64,000 bases of DNA from Paenibacillus sp. JJ-100 (GCF_948329825.1 NZ_CAOJCM010000002.1:682001-746000); one strand, 5' to 3'. Shown: positions 17,385-26,823, counted from the first letter of the stretch. The notes: a model not told the origin generated them from the letters alone. A program made the numbers and translations.

Positions 17385-19187
17385 TTAGGACTCGACAGCG
17401 AACAGATAGTAATAAACGGGTTGTCCTCCCCGATGTACCTCGATCTCAGCATCAGGATATTGCTCCTCCAACCAAGCGCTAAGTGCGGCGGTAACCTCCT
17501 CGTCAGCCTCTTCCCCTTCAAGGATCGTCACGACTTCATCGCCGCTCTGCATCATCTGTCCAAGTAGTCCTTCGCAGGCACGAAGTATACTCTCGTCAGT
17601 CGCAACAATTTTGGAATTATGGATACCGATATAATGACCCGCTTTGATATCGAGCTCATCATATTGTGTGTCCCGAACGGCATGAGTGACTTGTCCTGAC
17701 TGCACACGGCTGATCGCCTCCAGCATCTGATCACGGTTTGTTTCCGCTGACTCATCCTCTTGGAAGGCAAACGCAGCAGCCATCCCCTGTGGAATTGTTT
17801 TACTTGGAATAACCGTAATGCGACGTTCATCCTCCAACAATTCCCGAGCTTGTTCAGCAGCCAGTACAATATTGGAGTTATTCGGTAAAATAAAGATTTG
17901 ATCCGCGGCAATCGAACGAACGGCTTTTACAAAGTCCTCTGTGCTTGGATTCATCGTCTGTCCACCAGACATGACTACATCTACACCCAGACTTTTAAAT
18001 ATTTCCGCGATACCATCACCAGAAGATACCGCGATAAAACCGTATGGAGCCATTTCATCTGCCGGGAGCACCGCTTCTTCAGGTGCGCTTGTCTTCTCCT
18101 GCGGAATCTCAGCAAAAAGGTCCGGTGAAGCCGCAACATCCATTCCGGCACTCAGCAGATCGCGGTGCTGTTCACGCATGTTAAGAATATGAATCTGTGT
18201 AATCTCGCCGTACTTCAGAGCCAGATTCAATACATCGCCAGGTGTCTTGGAGTGCACATGCACTTTGATCACCTCATCGTCTCCGATGATGATGATAGAA
18301 TCTCCATTTACTGACAACGCTTTCCGGAATACCTCTTCATCAAAAGCTGTACCTGCGTTCTCTCCAAGCTCGCGATTGATAAAGAACTCCATATCATAAA
18401 GGAATTCAATATCCTCCGTTTCCAATCTTGCTTGAGCTGACAAAGGCATCTCAGGAGCAAGCAATTGTGTCGGTTTCGTTGCAGCCGATTCTGGCTGTAC
18501 AGACGGCTTCACAGGTGCGACTACGGATGGAGCGATCTCTCCTTGGAGTGAAGTACGTGAAGCGCCATCCCCTTTAAGCAATACTTCCATAAAGCCTTCG
18601 TAAATATATACAAGCCCCTGACCACCCGAGTCCACCACACCGACCTGTTTTAATACAGGTAGCATGTCTGGAGTCATCGCCAGTGCTTCTTTTGCTTTTA
18701 ACAAAACCTCATTCATTAATTCAGTAATATCATTGGTCCGTCTTGCATAGTAGCTGGCATGCTTCGCAGCTTCCTTCGCTACAGTAAGAATCGTTCCCTC
18801 TACAGGTTTAACAACGGCTTTATATGCTGCGTCAACACCATTTTGCAGAGCTGCTGCGAACTGAATTGTGTTCAATTCTTCAAAAGGAGCTGCTGAACGA
18901 CTGAAACCACGGAACAATTGGGATAAAATAACCCCCGAGTTTCCGCGTGCGCCCATAAGCAAGCCTTTGGATAAAATACCTGCAGCTTCTCCGATCGATG
19001 CAGAACTTTTTCTTTTGATTTCTGCCACACCAGCAGTCATCGTCAAATTCATATTTGTTCCCGTGTCGCCATCCGGCACAGGGAAAACATTAAGGGAATT
19101 GACATGTTCTGCGTGCTGACCTAGTTGTTCCGCTCCGGCAATAACCATTGCGGTGAAATCTGTTCCATTTAAAGAACGTATACTCAA
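17385..19187 (-). CDS. fakA: Fatty acid kinase catalytic subunit, DAK2 domain (YloV/FakA)
   Basis: Phosphorylates fatty acids held by FakB (DegV) proteins. The N-terminal DAK2 nucleotide-binding domain is clear: NVFPVPDGDTGTNMNLT and GARGNSGVILSQLFRG. A middle domain and a C-terminal DegV-like FakA domain (MSGGQTMNPSTEDFV, FILPNNSNIVLAAEQA) follow. A linker rich in Ala/Pro/Val lies near residues 215-255. I chose TTG 19187 (600 residues): it follows AGGAAGGGG with suitable spacing and gives the usual start SIRSLNGTDF; the longer frame to 19223 has no ribosome site. It is divergent from rpmB, as in Bacillus, but the yloU gene that normally lies between is missing. Confidence 0.93.
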   Translation of the reverse strand: MSIRSLNGTDFTAMVIAGAEQLGQHAEHVNSLNVFPVPDGDTGTNMNLTMTAGVAEIKRKSSASIGEAAGILSKGLLMGARGNSGVILSQLFRGFSRSAAPFEELNTIQFAAALQNGVDAAYKAVVKPVEGTILTVAKEAAKHASYYARRTNDITELMNEVLLKAKEALAMTPDMLPVLKQVGVVDSGGQGLVYIYEGFMEVLLKGDGASRTSLQGEIAPSVVAPVKPSVQPESAATKPTQLLAPEMPLSAQARLETEDIEFLYDMEFFINRELGENAGTAFDEEVFRKALSVNGDSIIIIGDDEVIKVHVHSKTPGDVLNLALKYGEITQIHILNMREQHRDLLSAGMDVAASPDLFAEIPQEKTSAPEEAVLPADEMAPYGFIAVSSGDGIAEIFKSLGVDVVMSGGQTMNPSTEDFVKAVRSIAADQIFILPNNSNIVLAAEQARELLEDERRITVIPSKTIPQGMAAAFAFQEDESAETNRDQMLEAISRVQSGQVTHAVRDTQYDELDIKAGHYIGIHNSKIVATDESILRACEGLLGQMMQSGDEVVTILEGEEADEEVTAALSAWLEEQYPDAEIEVHRGGQPVYYYLFAVES

Positions 19188-19825
19188 GTGAGAATTCCCC
19201 TTCCTAGCTTGATACACGAACACCTTGCACCAAGAATCATTTTGGTCTGTTCATGCGCTAACGCGGCTGCGTTATTCTTCGTCCATACCCTTGTCCGGCA
19301 CAGGCATACAATACAACATGTCAGCCGGATTAACGGTCTGGGCGGCCGGGCTACCAATATCCTGCATGCTCTGCAACCCATAATTCGGGCATAGAATTAT
19401 GCACCGGTATTAGAAGCCGACATGAATGCCGCATGGAGAATGATGCCAATGATGGAATGCCGCATCTCACAGCGTTGCCAAAAAAGCAAACCTCCAACCT
19501 ATATCATACGGTTTTTTCTCCGGCTTCACTCGGCAACAGCCTGTTCATGGCTGTACTATGGACTAAACAACATTGTACTATATTAGACAAGAGAAATAAA
19601 TAAAGTTTTTGGATCAGTTGACGAAGCTTTTTTGATTATGATATTATATTTAAGTATTGTTTTATGCAGGTTAAGTAATGGAAATGATCCGGCCAAGCCG
19701 GCTTGAACAACACCATTCGCTACTGAAACCTGATTCTCTGGATCAGGAAAGAACAATTGAGTCCTTATGGAATGACGTTCGTCTCTCCGAAGGCACTGGT
19801 TATTTTAGGATAGGAGGTGTAATCT
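19188..19825. other. Divergent region between fakA and rpmB
   Basis: 638 bases with no supported gene. It holds the rpmB promoter and a leader of about 170 bases. In Bacillus the Asp23-family gene yloU is found here; no such frame is present on either strand. Confidence 0.5.
19618..19647 (+). promoter_or_regulatory. Sigma-A type promoter of rpmB
   Basis: TTGACG (19618-19623) and TATTAT (19642-19647) with 18 bases between. Transcription would give a leader of about 170 bases before rpmB, containing two hairpins: CCGGCcaaGCCGG (about 19690-19703) and CCTGAT-ATCAGG (about 19730-19748). Confidence 0.65.
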
Positions 19826-20014
19826 ATGTCTCGCAAATGTTATGTGACAGGTAAGAAACCGGGCACCGGTAACCACGTATCCCACGCTAACAACCGTAAC
19901 CGTCGTTCTTGGGGCGTAAACGTTCAGAAGGTCCGTATTCTCGTGAACGGCAAACCAAAACGTGTATACGTAAGCACCCGTGCACTGAAAGCCGGTAAAG
20001 TGACTCGCGTATAA
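19826..20014 (+). CDS. rpmB: 50S ribosomal protein L28
   Basis: A 62-residue basic protein starting [20 protein letters not shown], with [13 protein letters not shown] and [10 protein letters not shown], diagnostic of L28. It lacks the paired CxxC zinc motifs of some L28 forms, having a single Cys. It is part of the large ribosomal subunit. AGGAGGTG lies upstream of the ATG, and a strong terminator follows. It is a single-gene unit divergent from fakA and convergent with spoVM, as in Bacillus. Confidence 0.98.
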   Translation: MSRKCYVTGKKPGTGNHVSHANNRNRRSWGVNVQKVRILVNGKPKRVYVSTRALKAGKVTRV

Positions 20015-20044
20015 TCACGCAAAGCTACTATAAATCGGATAAGC

Positions 20045-20077
20045 AAAAAGCACCTTGTATCTTGCAGGTGCTTTTTT
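20045..20077 (+). terminator. Rho-independent terminator of rpmB (works on both strands)
   Basis: AAAAAGCACCT pairs with AGGTGCTTTTTT around a 10-base loop. The A-run on the other side makes it able to stop minus-strand transcripts from the spoVM side too. Confidence 0.9.
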
Positions 20078-20082
20078 GGTAT

Positions 20083-20364
20083 TCAAAAAAGCACAACTTT
20101 ACGACTAACTTGAAGCTTCAATTCTCTACATAACTCTAGCTGCACACAGGAATAGCCGCCGCATGGCACCTTTTGCAGATCCGGTTTTCCAGATAAGCCT
20201 TTAAGCCAAAACGGCGGTATTCGCCTAAATGTGCTGCTCATTGAGACATAAGTCTTACAACTTCCATCCATCCTCTGAGTTTTAGAGCACCTATGAAGTT
20301 GTTGATACTCTAGTTGCTGTAGATGCCATTGAGTGGTCTGAAACTGAACATCTTTGAGCGTCAT
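20083..20364 (-). CDS. Doubtful 93-codon open frame between spoVM and rpmB
   Basis: An open frame from ATG 20364 begins 28 bases after spoVM and ends just before the terminator at 20045-20077. It would give a basic, Cys-containing protein (five Cys) starting MTLKDVQFQTTQWHLQQLEY. Against it: AAGGA is only one base from the ATG, codon use differs from neighbours, and no family is recognised. It may simply be the 3' untranslated part of the spoVM transcript. Confidence 0.25.
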   Translation of the reverse strand: MTLKDVQFQTTQWHLQQLEYQQLHRCSKTQRMDGSCKTYVSMSSTFRRIPPFWLKGLSGKPDLQKVPCGGYSCVQLELCRELKLQVSRKVVLF

Positions 20365-20392
20365 ATCCTTTTTAGCAATCTTGTAGACGAGA

Positions 20393-20473
20393 TTAGTTCT
20401 TCTGAAACGTATTCAGGATCGCCTTCACAAACCCTCCCAAAAACTTCGGCAGTTTGAATGTGTAAAATTTCAT
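20393..20473 (-). CDS. spoVM: Stage V sporulation protein M (26 residues)
   Basis: A tiny gene: ATG 20473 to TAA 20393, preceded by GGGGAGGG six bases upstream. The peptide begins MKFYTFKLPKFLGG and continues FVKAILNTFQKN, matching the amphipathic SpoVM peptide of Bacillus (MKFYTIKLPKFLGG...). SpoVM recognises the convex outer forespore membrane and anchors the SpoIVA coat basement layer, and it inhibits FtsH. Pro9, important for curvature sensing in Bacillus, is kept. The location between rpe and rpmB is the conserved one. It follows a terminator, so it should have its own, probably sporulation-specific, promoter; I could not define it. Confidence 0.95.
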   Translation of the reverse strand: MKFYTFKLPKFLGGFVKAILNTFQKN

Positions 20474-20543
20474 ACTTTACCCTCCCCATCATGCTCATGC
20501 ATCCGCCGTATCCTATGCTTCAGGCCTTTTTCACCTAAACACG

Positions 20544-20580
20544 ACAAAAAAGGCTACATGAGAAACCTGCTCATGTAACC
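20544..20580 (-). terminator. Rho-independent terminator after the rsgA-rpe-membrane protein genes
   Basis: On the minus strand GGTTACATGAG pairs with CTCATGTAGCC (one mismatch) around a 7-base loop, followed by TTTTTTGT. It separates the small membrane protein gene from spoVM. Confidence 0.9.
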
Positions 20581-20629
20581 ATATTTATGCGGAACTTGTT
20601 GTCCCTATTCCACAATGACAAGCCCGAGA

Positions 20630-20887
20630 TCAGCCTATTTGCGTTTGGGGAAGATACTGATAGACAGCGATCATGAAAACACTCATGAGATAATACAGTA
20701 TGCTGAATATGACAAAAGTAATCCGAAGTCCCTTCCGGTCGAACTTACGAAAATACATAATAACCACCCCAACCCCGATTAAAGACGTGAGTGCGTTGAA
20801 TGGAGCCTGAAGAACCGCGAACAGCGCAAGCACCAGGCCGGTGACAAGACTTCCTGCCATTGTCCACAGCGTCTCTTTGAGGGTCAT
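20630..20887 (-). CDS. Small membrane protein of unknown function
   Basis: An 85-residue protein from ATG 20887, which lies 5 bases after the rpe stop with GAGGGC overlapping the end of rpe. It has three hydrophobic stretches (about residues 10-30, 33-46 and 57-77), interrupted by a basic loop (FRKFDRKGLR). In Bacillus the thiamine pyrophosphokinase gene thiN occupies the place after rpe; this protein is unrelated to it. Coupling to rpe suggests steady vegetative expression. I do not recognise a family. Confidence 0.75.
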   Translation of the reverse strand: MTLKETLWTMAGSLVTGLVLALFAVLQAPFNALTSLIGVGVVIMYFRKFDRKGLRITFVIFSILYYLMSVFMIAVYQYLPQTQIG

Positions 20888-20891
20888 AAAT

Positions 20892-21551
20892 TTAGCCCTC
20901 GTAGCTTCTGCGAATCTCGGTAATCGCAGCAGCACGGTCTTCCCTTCCAAATACGGCGCTACCAGCCACCAGCACATCAGCCCCTGCTTCCACGACTAAT
21001 GGAGCTGTATCCGCAGCAATTCCGCCGTCTACCTCGATATGGACGTCATGGCGTCCTCTTTCGTTCAACCACGTACGAATTTGCTTGATTTTGTTCATTG
21101 TACCTGAGATAAAAGCTTGTCCACCGAAACCTGGATTAACAGTCATGACTAGAACCATATCTACATCATCCAGCACTTCTTGAATGGCACTAGCAGGAGT
21201 GCCTGGATTGAGGGCCACCCCTGCCATAACTCCTTGCTCTTTAATCAAGTGAATGACCCGGTGAAGATGTATACACGCCTCCGCATGAACAGTAATTACT
21301 GCTGCACCCGCTTTAGCGAACTCCTCCACGTATCTTTCCGGATTCTCGATCATCAGATGAACATCAAGAGGCAGTGTCGTATGAGGTGCAATGGCCTTAA
21401 CAATAGCAGGACCTAGTGTAATGTTAGGCACGAAGTGACCGTCCATTACGTCAACATGAATCCAATCTCCGCCTGCAGCTTGTGCTTCCGCAACTTCAGC
21501 ACCTAGCTTGGCAAAGTCAGCTGATAATATAGATGGGGCTATTTTAATCAT
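20892..21551 (-). CDS. rpe: Ribulose-phosphate 3-epimerase
   Basis: Interconverts ribulose 5-phosphate and xylulose 5-phosphate in the pentose phosphate pathway. The 219-residue TIM barrel shows all signatures: [33 protein letters not shown] (metal-binding His and Asp), [10 protein letters not shown] (phosphate loop), EVDGGI and VAGSAVFG. It begins one base after the rsgA stop, so the genes are co-transcribed, the same arrangement as in Bacillus. Confidence 0.97.
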   Translation of the reverse strand: MIKIAPSILSADFAKLGAEVAEAQAAGGDWIHVDVMDGHFVPNITLGPAIVKAIAPHTTLPLDVHLMIENPERYVEEFAKAGAAVITVHAEACIHLHRVIHLIKEQGVMAGVALNPGTPASAIQEVLDDVDMVLVMTVNPGFGGQAFISGTMNKIKQIRTWLNERGRHDVHIEVDGGIAADTAPLVVEAGADVLVAGSAVFGREDRAAAITEIRRSYEG

Positions 21552-21552
21552 G

Positions 21553-22503
21553 TTAATACCTCCGCTTCTTATCTTTCATTTCAGCCAGGAATTGCTCATA
21601 GTGATGATACCGGCTTTCAGAGATCAAACCTTCATCTTTGGCCGCGAGTACCCGGCAACCTGGTTCATGCGTATGCGTACAACCACGGAACTTGCACTGA
21701 TCAGCAAATTGAGCAAACTCCCGGAAACAAGTGGATAATTCCTCTACACCAATCTCCAAAAAGTCCAGTTGACTGAATCCAGGAGTATCTGCAACGAACC
21801 CGCCATTGTCCAGAGGTATAAGTTCCACGTGCCTGGTTGTGTGTTTCCCTCGTCCTAAACGCATGCTGATGGCACTTGTCTCCAGCGTCAATCCTGGCAT
21901 CAGTGCGTTTAGCATAGAAGACTTGCCCACACCCGACTGACCAGAGAACACACTAATTTTGCCTGCAAGGCGTTCCTTGAGTAACTCACTACCTTCTCCA
22001 GTTCGTGAACTGGTCGAAATGACCTCATATCCAATCCGCTCGTAGAGTGCCTTCACTTCAGCAACAATATGTCGATCTTCTGCATCTGGATCAATGAGAT
22101 CTTGTTTCGTCAGCACAATAAGAGCATCCAGTCCAGCTTGCTCAATATGCACGAGAAACTTATCGAGCAGATTCAGATTCATATCTGGCTCTTTGACTGA
22201 AAACACCAGAACAGCCAAGCTGACATTCGCCACAGGTGGGCGAATTAATTCAGTCTCACGCTTGTGAATCTGGTCTACCGTTCCTTCGCCATTCTCCGTT
22301 AACATATAGGTTACACGGTCGCCAACGAGTGGAGAAGTTCCTTTTTTACGAAAAATCCCTCTGGCCCTGCACTGAACGGCGGAACCTTCAACCGAAGGAA
22401 CTCCGTTGTCCTCCACTGGCATAACATAGTAGTAACCACTTAATGCTTTAACGATGATACCTTCTGGCACAGCTCCGTCGCCCTCCTTTAAGATCAGTTG
22501 CAT
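21553..22503 (-). CDS. rsgA: Ribosome small subunit-dependent GTPase A
   Basis: A late 30S assembly GTPase (YloQ). The 316 residues comprise an N-terminal OB fold (about 1-75), then the circularly permuted GTPase with LTKQDLID (G4), [16 protein letters not shown] (G1) and [10 protein letters not shown] (G3), and a C-terminal zinc site with Cys/His in [14 protein letters not shown]. The gene is 28 bases downstream of prkC and adjacent to rpe, as in Bacillus, where RsgA is a PrkC substrate. This context fits a phospho-controlled ribosome assembly checkpoint. Confidence 0.97.
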   Translation of the reverse strand: MQLILKEGDGAVPEGIIVKALSGYYYVMPVEDNGVPSVEGSAVQCRARGIFRKKGTSPLVGDRVTYMLTENGEGTVDQIHKRETELIRPPVANVSLAVLVFSVKEPDMNLNLLDKFLVHIEQAGLDALIVLTKQDLIDPDAEDRHIVAEVKALYERIGYEVISTSSRTGEGSELLKERLAGKISVFSGQSGVGKSSMLNALMPGLTLETSAISMRLGRGKHTTRHVELIPLDNGGFVADTPGFSQLDFLEIGVEELSTCFREFAQFADQCKFRGCTHTHEPGCRVLAAKDEGLISESRYHHYEQFLAEMKDKKRRY

Positions 22504-22531
22504 TCACTCCCTATGTCAGCATGAGCCGTCC

Positions 22532-24748
22532 TTATGGACGGCCCGATGCGTTGATAACTCCTTTTTTCTTATCCTCCTTATGCTTGCCTGGACCTTTGTC
22601 TGTCTTCATGGCCGATGTGTCGCCTTCCTCATCGTCCTCTTCTCCATCAGCTGGTGTGGACTCCGGCTCGCCTTCACCACCAGGATCGACATTGCCATTG
22701 TCACCATTGCCCGGTTCAGGGTTATTCGCAGGCGGAGCTTGTGTATCCTGTTCAGGGTCAATCGAAGGCACGTTCACCGTACCATTCTTCGCTTCACTGT
22801 AAGATACCACGTACGTATCCAAAAATTTCCCATCACGGTAAACGGATACCGCACCATTTTCATTCGGAGCCAGCACAAGAGGAATCGTCAACGTCTGAGC
22901 TGAATTGATCGTGCGAGTGCCCCACTCCTGATTCTTGCCACGTGCATCCTCATAAGTAATACGAATTTTACTGTTTTTGTTCGCTTCTTTTGGAGATACA
23001 TTGATGTTGAAAGGATACTGCAGCGCTTCAGGTGGATAGCCTGTGCTAATAAAAATCGTAATTTTGTCGCCAGGACTAACTTCCGCTCCCGCTTCAACAG
23101 GCCATTGCTGGGTCACTTTGCCCTCATCGACAGTATAACTGGATTCCTCCTGCACCTGTCCGAGCACAAGTCCCTTCTCTTTCAGCATCTGCTCTGCTTC
23201 ACTGCGCGTATGATTTTTCAAATCAGGCATCTTCACCGTTTCAGTTCCCTTACTTACGGTTAACTCAATTTCAACCGTTTCGGGATCAAACTCTTCATTC
23301 ACACCAGGCGTCTGTGAAATGACTGAACCTGATGGAATTTCGTTAGAAAATTCTTCTTTCCGCTTGATCTGATCTTCCTTAAGCCCAAGTGCAGTCAGTT
23401 TTTTGACCGCATCAGCATAAGGATCACTTTTAACATCAATCATTTTCACCATGGTTTTTTCTGCACCAACACTCAGTTGCACTTCAGAACCTTTTTTGAC
23501 CACATCGCCTTCATCCCTACTCTGGTCAAAAACAATACCAGGTTCAACATTTTCCATATATTCTCGGATGACTTCGTTGCTTACAACTAAGCCTGCTTCC
23601 TCTAGCATTTGGCGTGCTTTTTCTTCAGTCTGGTTAACCACGTTAGGAACTTTCACCTCTGGCACAACAAGCATGCCTCTGACATACCAGACCACCGCAA
23701 CCATAGCAATAAGGAGTAGAATCGTCATCGAAATGATCAAAGTGGGCTTTTTCCATTTCTTCGTTTTCGATTTACCTTCGTCCGCAGCCGTAACCCCAAC
23801 ATCCGTATCCATTACGGGCAATGTTCCTGTCGACATTACTCCACGCGGCTCTGGCTTGATCGCTGGCATGACGCGTGTCTGATCTATGTCATCCTCATCC
23901 GGAAAATCAACCTTTGATTCATTTCGTCTTTCTGGCAACAAGCATGTTTCCAGATCGTTTTGCATCTCCTTGGCCGACTGATAGCGTTCTTGCGGGTTTT
24001 TACGCATCGATTTCAGGATGACATTCTCCACACTTTGTGGAATCAATGGATTGAATTTACGTGGTTCATCAAACTCTTCTTGCAAATGTTTCAAAGCAAC
24101 ACTGATAGGACTCTCTCCCAGAAACGGAAGCTGCCCAGTGAGCATCTGATAAAGTACAATACCTAATGAATATAAGTCCGACTTCTCTCCCGTTACGATA
24201 CCTTTGGCATGTTCCGGTGAAAAATAATGCACTGAACCAACTACAGAGCCTGTTTGTGTGATCGTTGTAGAGGTCACCGCACGGGCAATTCCAAAATCGG
24301 TTACTTTGACACGGCCGTTGCGGCCAATTAATATATTATGCGGTTTGATGTCCCGGTGAATAATCTGATTATGATGTGCATGATCCAGTGCGTCTGCAAT
24401 CTGTGAAGCAATTCGTACCGCCTCATCAACCTGCAAAGGTGCACGTTCTTTAATGATTTCATTCAGGTTCTTGCCTTCAACGTACTCCATTACAATATAA
24501 TGAACGTCATCTTCCTGACCCACATCATAAATGCTGACGACGTTAGGATGAGATAGTGATGCAGCCGATTGTGCTTCCCTGCGGAAACGACGAATAAACT
24601 CTTCATCATGCACAAACTGTTGTCTGAGCACTTTGATGGCTACATTACGGTTCAAGAGCAGATCCTGGGCTTTGTATACGAGAGCCATGCCGCCACCGCC
24701 AACACGCTCAATAACTTCATAGCGTCCGCCTAGCTGGTGCCCGATCAT
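22532..24748 (-). CDS. prkC: Ser/Thr protein kinase with PASTA repeats
   Basis: A membrane kinase that senses muropeptides or lipid II through PASTA domains and phosphorylates translation and cell-wall proteins. The 738 residues comprise a kinase domain (about 1-270) with the G-loop VGGGGMA, VAIKVL lysine, HRDIKPHN catalytic loop and TDFGIAR; a juxtamembrane region; one membrane helix (LIISMTILLLIAMVAVVWYV, about 333-352); three PASTA repeats (about 360-560); then a beta-rich extracellular part and an acidic Gly/Glu/Asp-rich, finally Lys-rich tail. The start overlaps the prpC stop by 4 bases (ATGA). The order prpC-prkC-rsgA is conserved in Bacillus. Confidence 0.97.
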   Translation of the reverse strand: MIGHQLGGRYEVIERVGGGGMALVYKAQDLLLNRNVAIKVLRQQFVHDEEFIRRFRREAQSAASLSHPNVVSIYDVGQEDDVHYIVMEYVEGKNLNEIIKERAPLQVDEAVRIASQIADALDHAHHNQIIHRDIKPHNILIGRNGRVKVTDFGIARAVTSTTITQTGSVVGSVHYFSPEHAKGIVTGEKSDLYSLGIVLYQMLTGQLPFLGESPISVALKHLQEEFDEPRKFNPLIPQSVENVILKSMRKNPQERYQSAKEMQNDLETCLLPERRNESKVDFPDEDDIDQTRVMPAIKPEPRGVMSTGTLPVMDTDVGVTAADEGKSKTKKWKKPTLIISMTILLLIAMVAVVWYVRGMLVVPEVKVPNVVNQTEEKARQMLEEAGLVVSNEVIREYMENVEPGIVFDQSRDEGDVVKKGSEVQLSVGAEKTMVKMIDVKSDPYADAVKKLTALGLKEDQIKRKEEFSNEIPSGSVISQTPGVNEEFDPETVEIELTVSKGTETVKMPDLKNHTRSEAEQMLKEKGLVLGQVQEESSYTVDEGKVTQQWPVEAGAEVSPGDKITIFISTGYPPEALQYPFNINVSPKEANKNSKIRITYEDARGKNQEWGTRTINSAQTLTIPLVLAPNENGAVSVYRDGKFLDTYVVSYSEAKNGTVNVPSIDPEQDTQAPPANNPEPGNGDNGNVDPGGEGEPESTPADGEEDDEEGDTSAMKTDKGPGKHKEDKKKGVINASGRP

Positions 24749-25521
24749 GACTCACACCCCTCTTCCATGTCCACGGAGTCGACCCGCTGAGGTTCAAACA
24801 AGGCTACCGTGATATTGTCATCCCCTCCGGCAAGCAACGCCAGTTGTAGCAGCCGGTCCGCGCGATCCTCCAGTGAAAGTTCAAGATTTCCTGCAACCTG
24901 AATAATCTGCTCATTACTGACCAGGTTACTGAGTCCGTCACTGCACAGAAGCAGCACTTCGCCTTCTTTCAATTTTACTGTATCCATATCTACCTTCACC
25001 TCAGCATCTGTGCCGAGCGCACGGGTAAGCACGTTACGGCGTGGATGATGAGACACATCCTCTTTGCTAATCTGACCATTTTTGTACAATTCATTCACCA
25101 GTGTATGATCTTCGGTCAGCTGGAATACTTCTTTGCCCGCAATTTTGTAGGCACGGCTGTCCCCGATGTGTCCAATCACACCTTCTGCATCATTTAATAA
25201 GGCTGCGACCACAGTCGTGCCCATATTGTGATACTTGTCATCTGTAGACGCTGTACGGAATATGACTTCATTTGCATGAAGAATCGCATCACTTAGAGCA
25301 GCTGACAGGGATGCATGGGACAAGCCTGGCTCAAGTGCTGCCAGATCCTGCACCAGCGTTTCGACCGCAAGACGACTTGCCGTATCACCGGCAAGATGTC
25401 CGCCCATCCCGTCTGCAACGATTCCCAAGATATATCCTGTATCAAGATTCCGTATCCAAGCTGAATCTTCATTCACCGAACGTACTCGTCCGATATGACT
25501 CACATGAACTGTTTTGATCAA
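24745..25521 (-). CDS. prpC: PP2C-type Ser/Thr phosphatase
   Basis: Reverses PrkC phosphorylation. The 258-residue PPM/PP2C fold carries the metal-binding motifs: RSVNEDSAW, VADGMGGHLAGD, GDSRAYKI, SDGLSNLV and GGDDNITV. It overlaps prkC by 4 bases and lies 7 bases after rlmN, so the kinase and its phosphatase are translated from one message. The length is typical. Confidence 0.97.
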   Translation of the reverse strand: MIKTVHVSHIGRVRSVNEDSAWIRNLDTGYILGIVADGMGGHLAGDTASRLAVETLVQDLAALEPGLSHASLSAALSDAILHANEVIFRTASTDDKYHNMGTTVVAALLNDAEGVIGHIGDSRAYKIAGKEVFQLTEDHTLVNELYKNGQISKEDVSHHPRRNVLTRALGTDAEVKVDMDTVKLKEGEVLLLCSDGLSNLVSNEQIIQVAGNLELSLEDRADRLLQLALLAGGDDNITVALFEPQRVDSVDMEEGCES

Positions 25522-25528
25522 AACATTC

Positions 25529-26569
25529 TCACCTCAACTCCATATGCTTTGCACGAAGCTGTCCGCAAGCGGCAGCAATATCATGTCCCTGCTCACGGCG
25601 AATCGTTACATTAACTCCCTGTTCCGAGAGGATTCTTTGGAAATTAAAGATATCGCTTCTTGATGTTCTAACATATTTGCGCTCAGGTACATGGTTAACC
25701 GGAATCAGGTTGACATGGCACAACATGTTTTTAAGAACACTTGCAAGTTCAGCTGCATGCTCTGGCTGGTCGTTTACACCGCCGATTAATGCATACTCAA
25801 ACGTTATTCTTCGTCCCGTCTTGGCGAGATAATAACGAAGAGACTCCATTACATCATCAAATGGGAAACGACGGTTTACAGGCATCAGTTTCGATCGCAG
25901 AGCATCATTAGGTGCGTGAATCGAAATCGCGAGGTTAATCTGCGTGTCTTCATCTGCAAACTTGTAAATATTAGGAACAATACCACTCGTAGATACGGTG
26001 ATATGGCGCTGCCCGATATTCAAACCTTTTTCGTGAATCATAATTCGCAGGAACGTCATCGTAGCTTCATAATTTTCAAAAGGTTCGCCCGAACCCATGA
26101 TAACGATGCTGCTAACCCGCTCACCACGCTCATCAAGGATTTTTTGAGCCTGTACTACCTGAGCAACGATCTCTCCTGCTGTAAGGTTGCGTTTCAGACC
26201 TCCCAATGTGGAGGCACAGAATGTGCAGCCTATGCGGCAGCCAACTTGTGTCGTAACACAAATGCTATTCCCGTAGTTATGTTTCATGATAACCGTTTCA
26301 ATCGCGTGATCATCATGAAGACCAAAGAGAAATTTCACCGTTCCATCTTTGGATTCAAACTTGGTAATCTCCTTAAGCGTTACGAATTCAAACTGATCTG
26401 CTAGCTTCTCACGTAAGGCTTTGGACAAATTCGTCATTTCACTAAAATCATTCACACGTTTCACATAAATCCAGTCAAAGATCTGGCCACCGCGAAACGC
26501 AGGTTCCCCGTTATCTACAGCCCATTGCTGAAGCTGCTCCAAGGAAAAGTCGTATATAAAAGGTTTCAT
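25529..26569 (-). CDS. rlmN: Dual-specificity 23S rRNA (A2503-C2)/tRNA (A37-C2) methyltransferase
   Basis: A radical SAM enzyme that methylates C2 of A2503 in 23S rRNA and A37 in some tRNAs. The 346 residues have the CxxxCxxC cluster motif in [20 protein letters not shown], and the catalytic C-terminal Cys in IAAACGQLR. The ribosome site before ATG 26569 is weak. It is separated from rsmB by 254 bases including a terminator and a possible extended -10 promoter, so rlmN probably starts the rlmN-prpC-prkC-rsgA-rpe transcription unit. Confidence 0.97.
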   Translation of the reverse strand: MKPFIYDFSLEQLQQWAVDNGEPAFRGGQIFDWIYVKRVNDFSEMTNLSKALREKLADQFEFVTLKEITKFESKDGTVKFLFGLHDDHAIETVIMKHNYGNSICVTTQVGCRIGCTFCASTLGGLKRNLTAGEIVAQVVQAQKILDERGERVSSIVIMGSGEPFENYEATMTFLRIMIHEKGLNIGQRHITVSTSGIVPNIYKFADEDTQINLAISIHAPNDALRSKLMPVNRRFPFDDVMESLRYYLAKTGRRITFEYALIGGVNDQPEHAAELASVLKNMLCHVNLIPVNHVPERKYVRTSRSDIFNFQRILSEQGVNVTIRREQGHDIAAACGQLRAKHMELR

Positions 26570-26692
26570 TTTGTTGTCAACACCTATTCCTTTATTGTTT
26601 CATTTGCTTTTCATCGATTTACTGCATTCGTCCTATTCTATCATAAACACCACTTTACATCCATGTATACCCCAGCGATCCATTCTTCATGC

Positions 26693-26701
26693 ATTATAAC
26701 A
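26693..26701 (-). promoter_or_regulatory. Possible extended -10 promoter of the rlmN operon
   Basis: On the minus strand TG-T-TATAAT reads as an extended -10 with a perfect hexamer, after the rsmB terminator and 124 bases before rlmN. No convincing -35 is present. Confidence 0.4.
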
Positions 26702-26767
26702 CCTGAATGTCATCATCGCATCCGAAGCTTGTTTCTCATCATCAGCAGTAAAGTCATGCCCTATCAC

Positions 26768-26797
26768 AAAGAAATCCGCCGGGGTTTCCCTCGGCGG
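26768..26797 (-). terminator. Rho-independent terminator of rsmB
   Basis: On the minus strand CCGCCGAGGG pairs with CCCCGGCGG around a short A-rich loop, followed by ATTTCTTTG. It lies 27 bases after the rsmB stop. The T-run is interrupted, so termination may be partial. Confidence 0.65.
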
Positions 26798-26823
26798 CCT
26801 TCCTTCAGTGCTTTATTAAACAG

